Shown here piece by piece: positions 58,641-64,000 of a stretch of DNA of 64,000 bases; positions within the stretch are counted from its first letter, which is position 1; every line of letters starts with the position of its first letter. A model generated the notes under the pieces. The model was not told the DNA's origin. It saw nothing but the letters and a program-made list of their open reading frames with translations, and ran no database searches. Source of the DNA: Nepenthes gracilis. Lineage: Eukaryota > Streptophyta > Magnoliopsida > Caryophyllales > Nepenthaceae. The stretch lies in assembly GCA_033239525.1 (NCBI GenBank), contig BSYO01000008.1, positions 15,236,830 through 15,300,829 of the forward strand. The letters are read 5' to 3'. A program made the translations under genes and the position numbers.

Positions 58641-60480
58641 TCCCATTTACAGGTCTATCGCGTGGTCGTTCTAACTGACCCGCCACTGAAGGATATTCTC
58701 TAGAAGCCGATGTATCCGACCAGCTAGTTAAGTGGGCCATTGAGTTGGGAGGGTTCAATATTGAATTCTAGCCTAGGCTAGCCATCAAGGGGCAAGCCCT
58801 GGCAGACTTCATCGTCGAGACCATGACCCCGATCGTCGATAAGCACCCCACTGAGGAAGTGGACCACCACCCAGAAGAGCCATAATGGATCCTCAATATG
58901 GACGAATTGTCTACCAACTCGGGCAGCTGTGCTGGAGTGGTCCTAAGGATCCCGGACGGGTTTGAAGTGAAGTACTCCCTTAAACTCGATTTTTCAACCA
59001 CCAACAACGTTGCTGAGTACGAAGTCCTGTAAGACGTATTATGACTAGCCAAAGAGTGCTCAACTAGGCGGCTAACTATTTACAGTGACTCAGAGCTAGT
59101 CGTTAACCAAATCAACGGAAGCTTTGAGGTGTGCAACATTCTCTTAGCCAAATACCTGGCCAAGGAAAAGGATGCCATTCAGGGATTTGATAAGCTAAAC
59201 CTGGTCCATGTCCTCAGAACTGAGAACTGGAAGGCCAACTAACTTGCTAGAGCAGCGATAGTCGAAAATTCAGGACAGTACTCGAGGGACATGACGGAGC
59301 ACTTCCAGCGAATGCGGACACAACTAAGTAGATAAAGAAGACAGGTGACTAGTACACCTAGTCGACCGATGGCTCTATTGCTGTGGATACTCAACTCCAT
59401 ACCTCTGGTGTCTTACTCCTAAGGAGGCCGACTACGCCTTGAGCGAAGTTCACATTTGGATATGTGGGTCACATAGTGATGGCAAGAACTTAGCATTCAA
59501 AGTCATGTGCTAGGGATATTACTGGCCTACAATAAAGAAAGACGCCCTTGAGTTTGTGAAGAAATGTAAGAATTGTCAACTCAACGGTAATATTCACCAC
59601 CAGCCGCCCACGGAGTTGAGATCCCTCCAAACTCCTTGGCCTTTCACGCAATAGGGCCTCAATATTCTCGACCCGTTTCCCATCATGACCGGGCAAAGGA
59701 AGTTCATCATCGTGGGTATAGACTACTTCACCAAATACACTAGCCAAGATCATCGAGCACAGTGCACTGGAAATTGTCCACCGGAGTATAGTAAGTAGAT
59801 TTGGCATTCTCGAGGTTATCATGACTAACGGAACCTAATTCTTAGGATGTACTTCACCAAGTATTGCACCAATTTAGGTATCAGATTAGTCTATACTTCA
59901 GTGGCATACCCCCAGGCAAACGGATAGGTTGAAGTCACCAATCATACGCTACTCCATGGTCTAAAGACCAAATTGGAGGACACAAGGGGCTCCTAGGTCG
60001 ATGAACTGTCCTCTGTCCTATGGTCATACCGAACGACCCCTAAAGAATCAACTCTTGAGACACCCTTCAGCCTCTTCTACAAGACTAAAGCGGTAATTCC
60101 GATTGAGATCGGGCTCCCAAGTCTTGGGGTCGAAACCTTCGATCCACTTGGTAACTCTCAGAAGATCAGGGAACACCTAGACTTAATAGAGGAGGCCCGC
60201 GACGCAGTCAGGATGCGGACAGCAGCCTACCAATAACGAGTCACACACTATTACAACAAGAAAATAAAAGTGTAGTAATTCGAAGTTGAAGACCTAGTCT
60301 TGCGAAGCATAGAGGCTACGGGCAAGACAACCAACTAGAATAAGCTTTTTCCAAATTAGGAAGGCCTGTCTCCAGTCTCAGTCATTCTACGGAATGGAGC
60401 ATACAAGCTCCGAACCCAAAACGGCAAGTAAGTCCTACGGACATGGAACACGGTTCACCTAAAACGTTACTTCCAGTGAA
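58640..60480 (+). pseudogene. Tat C pol, RNase H end and integrase part
   Basis: The second RNase H block follows (KWAIELGGFNIEF near 58735, TNNVAEYE near 59000, TIYSDSELVVNQINGSFEV near 59080). The integrase zinc region is at about 59560 (KKCKNCQLNGNIHHQP). The core has IIVGIDYFTKY with the first catalytic Asp at about 59715 and a degraded second block near 59830. The third block is near 59900-59935 (YPQANG, a stop, then VEVTNHTLLHGLK), where the catalytic Glu is kept. The C-terminal part is well preserved (VIPIEIGLPSLGVETFD, LVLRSIEATGKTT). The frame ends at about 60478 with TGA. At least eight stops are scattered through it. Confidence 0.86.
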
Positions 60481-61617
60481 GGCCTAGGTAGGTTATCTAT
60501 ATGACATGAAGCATGCTTGTAACATTCATCGTAATTAATAAAAGAAAGTTCCTTTTTTCATTTGCATTATTCCATGCTTTTCTTTTTTTTCTTTTCTGTG
60601 TGAATGCATACTTATAGGATATATAAAATAAACGACCTTGACTGCCCCTAAATCGGACAAATTTTTACCCATTTGTAATTAAACCCTAGTCATTCAGGTG
60701 ACCCGTAAGCAGTCGAATTAAACTCTAGTCATTCAAGCGGCCAGTAAGCGATTGAATTAAACCTTGGTCATCCAGGTGACCTATAAGTGGTCAAATTAAA
60801 CCTTAGTCATCCAAGTTGCACATTTACAGTTCAATTCTAAACCTTAGGGGGCTTAAAAAATATATGCAACAACCTCCTCCAGTAGGAGATAGTGTGATCA
60901 AACTGTAACGGTCAACAAAATAGGAGCAAAGTGCTCTGTCCAAAAATTGGACGCCAATAGTCATAGATGGGCAATGCCACCCAAGCCTCAACTTACACTT
61001 GAGCATAAAACCGGCTTGATACAACATCATGATTCACCCTGATATCTCCTCAAGAACTTATGTCCATCTGAGAGCACAACATTCGTCGTCAATGTATACA
61101 AAGCCGGTTGGCTAGTACGAAAAGCAAATAGCTAATGAAAGCAAAATCATGAAAATATGAGTAAGAAGAGCAGCAAAAACTTACAATTTTCAGAGAAGGT
61201 AAGTGTGAAAATTTTAACTAGACTAACAGATTTTATGAAGGCACACAACCCTTGGAGTAAGCCAGCACATCAAAAAGGTGAACGCATCACTATGGACACG
61301 TGTCGCTTCTGGAGAGGGACAATTGAATCAGATCTTTTGGTGAATTAATTATCGAGATTGCAAATTCACTTCATGTTAATACGTGAAAAACTTTTTGAAT
61401 GACAGTCTGACGGCATGATGATGCATCAATTCAATCCCCAACAATTTTCCTATAGCTCAGTAACCCGAATCTGGGCGTTACGGTCAACAGTCGCAAGCAA
61501 TGCAACCAGCAAACCAAGAGCGACTACTAGTTTCCTCATCAAGCTGTCTCAGACAAATTACCAAGCCAGACACGTCCTATCGTGAACATGCTGGCGGCCA
61601 TAGTCCCAGACCACCAG
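60481..61617 (+). other. Tat C 3' untranslated region
   Basis: 1.1 kb without coding motifs between the integrase end and the polypurine tract. Contains a CT-rich tract at 60580-60600 and the minisatellite described separately. Confidence 0.65.
60677..60832 (+). repeat. Minisatellite, four units of 39 bp, in the Tat C 3' untranslated region
   Basis: Units start at 60677, 60716, 60755 and 60794, each with AATTAAACC/TCT followed by AGTCATTCA-like text. Period is exactly 39 in all four, with 5-12 differences between units. Confidence 0.9.
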
Positions 61618-61630
61618 CATGGGGGGCTAA
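61618..61630 (+). other. Polypurine tract, Tat C
   Basis: CATGGGGGGCTAA directly precedes the 3' LTR. Confidence 0.75.
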
Positions 61631-62623
61631 TAATGGGGATGCTAATAACGGGCTGGCCCACAAGGGAGAAAATAGCCCAAATCCTTAGCGGCCAATTTCT
61701 ACCTAGACGATCAACGCTGCCATTGACCAAACAAAGAACAAATGAGCCAGCAGAGGCCCAAGATCGGGACGGCCCCATCAAAGCCCAGGACAATCAATGC
61801 TTCAATTGATCGGAGAAGCGGCTAGTAGACCAACTGAGGCCTAGGACGCATGTGGCCCAAGCCTAAATTGGCCCACGTATTCATCTTCAAGCCAAAACGA
61901 TCGTCTACCCTAATTTTTCGCATCTCCAAAGAATGCAAGTTTCACTATAACAATCATTTCTAGAAACAAAGTACATCCCGGGAAGAAGGCGCAAGAATCC
62001 ACGCATGGTCTGTTAGAAACCATAAATGTTACAAAACATAGAGAAAATGAGATCAGACTCTTTAACCGTAACAGTCAGAAAGGCACTCACGTCTACACAG
62101 GAAAGGCAACGATCCTCAATAGAATGCGGCCATTAAGCCCCTCTACACAAGAAAGGCAACACAGGGCCATGGCTATAAAAGGCCATGGAAGCTCCCTTCA
62201 AAGGCACGCTTTCAATCACACCTTCTCTTGGCCACAAAAGCTTTCAAGCAATTACAAAGCTCTTAGATACTTAAGCATCCCAACGCCCTCCCTTTCTCTG
62301 CTACTAGTTCCCAGCAAACTCAGTACTTAGAGAATCTGTTCCTCACGAGCCACAACAACCAAGCCACTCTCTCTACGAGTGCACTCTCCCACATATAAAT
62401 GCACTCCCTGTATTTATTTCTACATTTCTTGCATCCACATTAATTATTAGAAGACCGATTACTAACTTGAGCATTGAAATATTTTCGGTGGGATCAAATC
62501 TCGTCTCGCCTGACCTCTTGTTTGAAATTATGGTGTGCAGGATCCAAAGCTCAGCGAAGGGAGACTGAAATCTGATAGATTACTTGATCCGAATCTGTTC
62601 AAATTTGGATCCAGGACGTATTA
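61631..62623 (+). repeat. Tat C 3' LTR
   Basis: 993 bp, begins TAATGGGGATG (TG changed to TA) and ends GACGTATTA (CA changed to TA), followed by the target duplication GAATG. Confidence 0.91.
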
Positions 62624-62628
62624 GAATG

Positions 62629-62768
62629 CAATATCTTTCTTTGTTATTAATATTATATTTTTTCTAAATTAGAATATTATTATTTTTAAATTTCTGTTAC
62701 TTCTGTATATTAGAATATAAATTAAATAATTAGTATTTTCTAATTTGAATAGTTTATATAATTACTAT
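62629..62768. other. Short AT-rich spacer between Tat C and Tat D
   Basis: 140 bases of almost pure A/T, which continue the AT-rich sequence left of 54065. Confidence 0.6.
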
Positions 62769-64000
62769 TGATTGGTACAGCTAAAAATAGATCGGCCTAA
62801 TACTCAACTGGATAAAAAGTTCAAATATCAATCGGCCTAACAGAGGCTGCCATAGAGTCTATCAGACAATAGCACTCGAACGCTTAAATCAAAGGGATAA
62901 AGACTGAACATCCAAATGTTTAATGACCATAACAAACAGTTGAAGCAACGCTGAACCTGGAAATTGGGTAGTCCCATCATTAAATAGAAATAGCCATTAT
63001 CCACTGTTGGTAACACCTCTCACCACTCATCTAAGGCAATGTCATGAACATGCATTGATCTCAGGTATTGCTTAACCAAACGATGCCTCTCTCTATAAAT
63101 AAAACCTCTCCCCCAAAGAAGGAGCTGGAGAGAGAAAAAAAGGTTCCTTAATTAGAAGAATACAGGAAAGGAGAATGGCCCTCCAAATATACTCTCATCC
63201 CCATCCTTTCTTATTCTCTGCATTTTTTTCTCTATATCTTTTTATATTAATTAGAAAAATTACTGATTTGAATATCGAAAGATATATTGAATAATGAATC
63301 CCATATACCTCTTACCTCCAATTTATTTTATTGTGGTGCACAATATCCTAATTTACAGCTATGGAGATCGGATCCATTTGCATTTGGACATTCAAGGGAA
63401 GTAGTCAACTTCCTAATTTGTATGACAATTTAGATTCTTAAAACGTATCATTAGCGCCGTTTGTGAGAACAAGACAATCAAGCCCCTCATTTGAAAAGAG
63501 AATATAGAAAATACTAGGGTCCAGTCAAGCATGCCATTTAAGAATATCATTTCTCATGGTGACGACTCAACAAATGGTAGCTATGGAGATACTCATCCAA
63601 CCATAAATCTAAACGTGTAGATGCTAGAGACCAAGTCGACTCTATGTCCAAGGTTCTCATGTCTCTTTGGAACAGATTGAAGGGACACTTGTTGGGGGCT
63701 CCATCTTTTGATTCTCAATCTTCTACATCTAGACAGAAGAATTGAAAAAGAAGGAAACCATCCAAAGAGGAAATTTCATAGCCTGAAAATCTCAAAGCAT
63801 GAAAAGCCTTGAATGATAGAATCTAGACTCGGTTGAAAAGCCAACTAAATTTCAGAGCCTTGACAAAAAAGCCTAAAACAGTGAAACCCACATTATTTCC
63901 AAGATGTTGGAAAACCTTTTGCTCGTGATGAAATTTCTTGTAGCACTCTTCCCAGAAAAGTCCATAGCTAGCATGTCTGCATGTTTTGTCGAACCATTCA
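62769..64000 (+). mobile_element. Tat-type Ty3/gypsy element D, 5' end only (window edge)
   Basis: A 5' LTR (62769-63450, begins TGATTGGTACAG, ends AACGTATCA), a primer junction TTAGCGCCGTTTGTGAGAAC, and the start of gag. The LTR starts with the same TGATTGG as Tat C but otherwise differs, so D belongs to another Tat family. A TATA box CTATAAATAAAA lies at 63093-63104. The rest lies beyond the window. Without the other LTR the boundaries are by analogy. Confidence 0.75.
63505..64000 (+). pseudogene. Tat D gag start, broken
   Basis: The text IENTRVQSSMPFK near 63505 corresponds to the MVNTRV start of Tat C with ATG changed to ATA. It stays open to a TAG at about 63617, then continues in other frames with Lys/Ser-rich text and further stops. 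Only the N-terminal part lies in the window. Confidence 0.55.

Larger units (their letters stand above)
54070..62623 (+). mobile_element. Tat-type Ty3/gypsy element C, full length, coding dead
   Basis: 8554 bp with LTRs at 54070-55054 and 61631-62623 and a perfect target duplication GAATG (54065-54069 and 62624-62628). Order: primer junction, gag, protease, reverse transcriptase, RNase H, integrase, a 1.15-kb 3' untranslated region with a minisatellite, and a polypurine tract. The LTRs remain similar over their whole length. It is clearly younger and better preserved than Tat A, yet each gene contains several stops. Confidence 0.93.

Noticed and set aside
60677..60832. CRISPR-like array
   Set aside because: The units are contiguous 39-bp tandem copies without spacers, in a plant retrotransposon.

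Overview
The window reads as nuclear DNA of a flowering plant, probably a dicot with a large, AT-rich, repeat-laden genome. It holds plant-specific retroelement lineages (Ty3/gypsy Tat and Del/Tekay, Ty1/copia Tork/Tnt1, a plant L1-type LINE), and the only host-like coding stretch is one short exon near 3 kb. No intact autonomous gene is visible. Every retroelement reading frame carries stops, frameshifts or deletions. The species cannot be named from the sequence alone.

Layout. 1-1.87 kb: degraded Tat pol on the + strand. 2.93-3.57 kb: a host-like exon. 3.8-4.2 kb: a CACTA-like noncoding element. 5.85-9.2 kb: an unrecognised minus-strand coding relic split by a 2.46-kb solo LTR with perfect ATTTT target duplications. 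9.3-10.4 kb: minus-strand copia gag/protease remnant. 11.26-17.03 kb: a structurally complete but mutated Tork/Tnt1-type copia element with CATTA target duplications. 17.03-19.66 kb: no gene seen. 19.66-41.15 kb: a Tat element (A) whose first LTR is split by a Del/Tekay element (20.19-31.39 kb), whose own 3' LTR is split by a 5'-truncated LINE (26.03-29.07 kb). 41.15-51.37 kb: a minus-strand Del/Tekay element sitting exactly at the LTR/primer-site junction of a second Tat unit, with a foreign solo LTR (41.41-43.80 kb, TTTAT duplications) inside its 3' LTR. 51.37-51.61 kb: the stub of that second Tat unit. 51.6-54.06 kb: AT-rich, gene-free. 54.07-62.62 kb: a full-length Tat element (C) with GAATG duplications. 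62.77-64 kb: the 5' end of another Tat element (D).

The genes do not form a host pathway. What the window records is a history of insertion: nests up to three deep, solo LTR formation, one apparent LTR-internal-LTR-internal tandem, internal deletions that removed an integrase core and a chromodomain, and stop codons of the kind made by cytosine deamination. The most unusual items are an antisense reading frame in Tat A that resembles the 'putative gypsy type transposase' domain, a 4 x 39-bp minisatellite in the 3' untranslated part of Tat C, a dense TTGAC (W-box core) cluster in the copia LTR, and the unidentified split coding relic at 5.85-9.2 kb.
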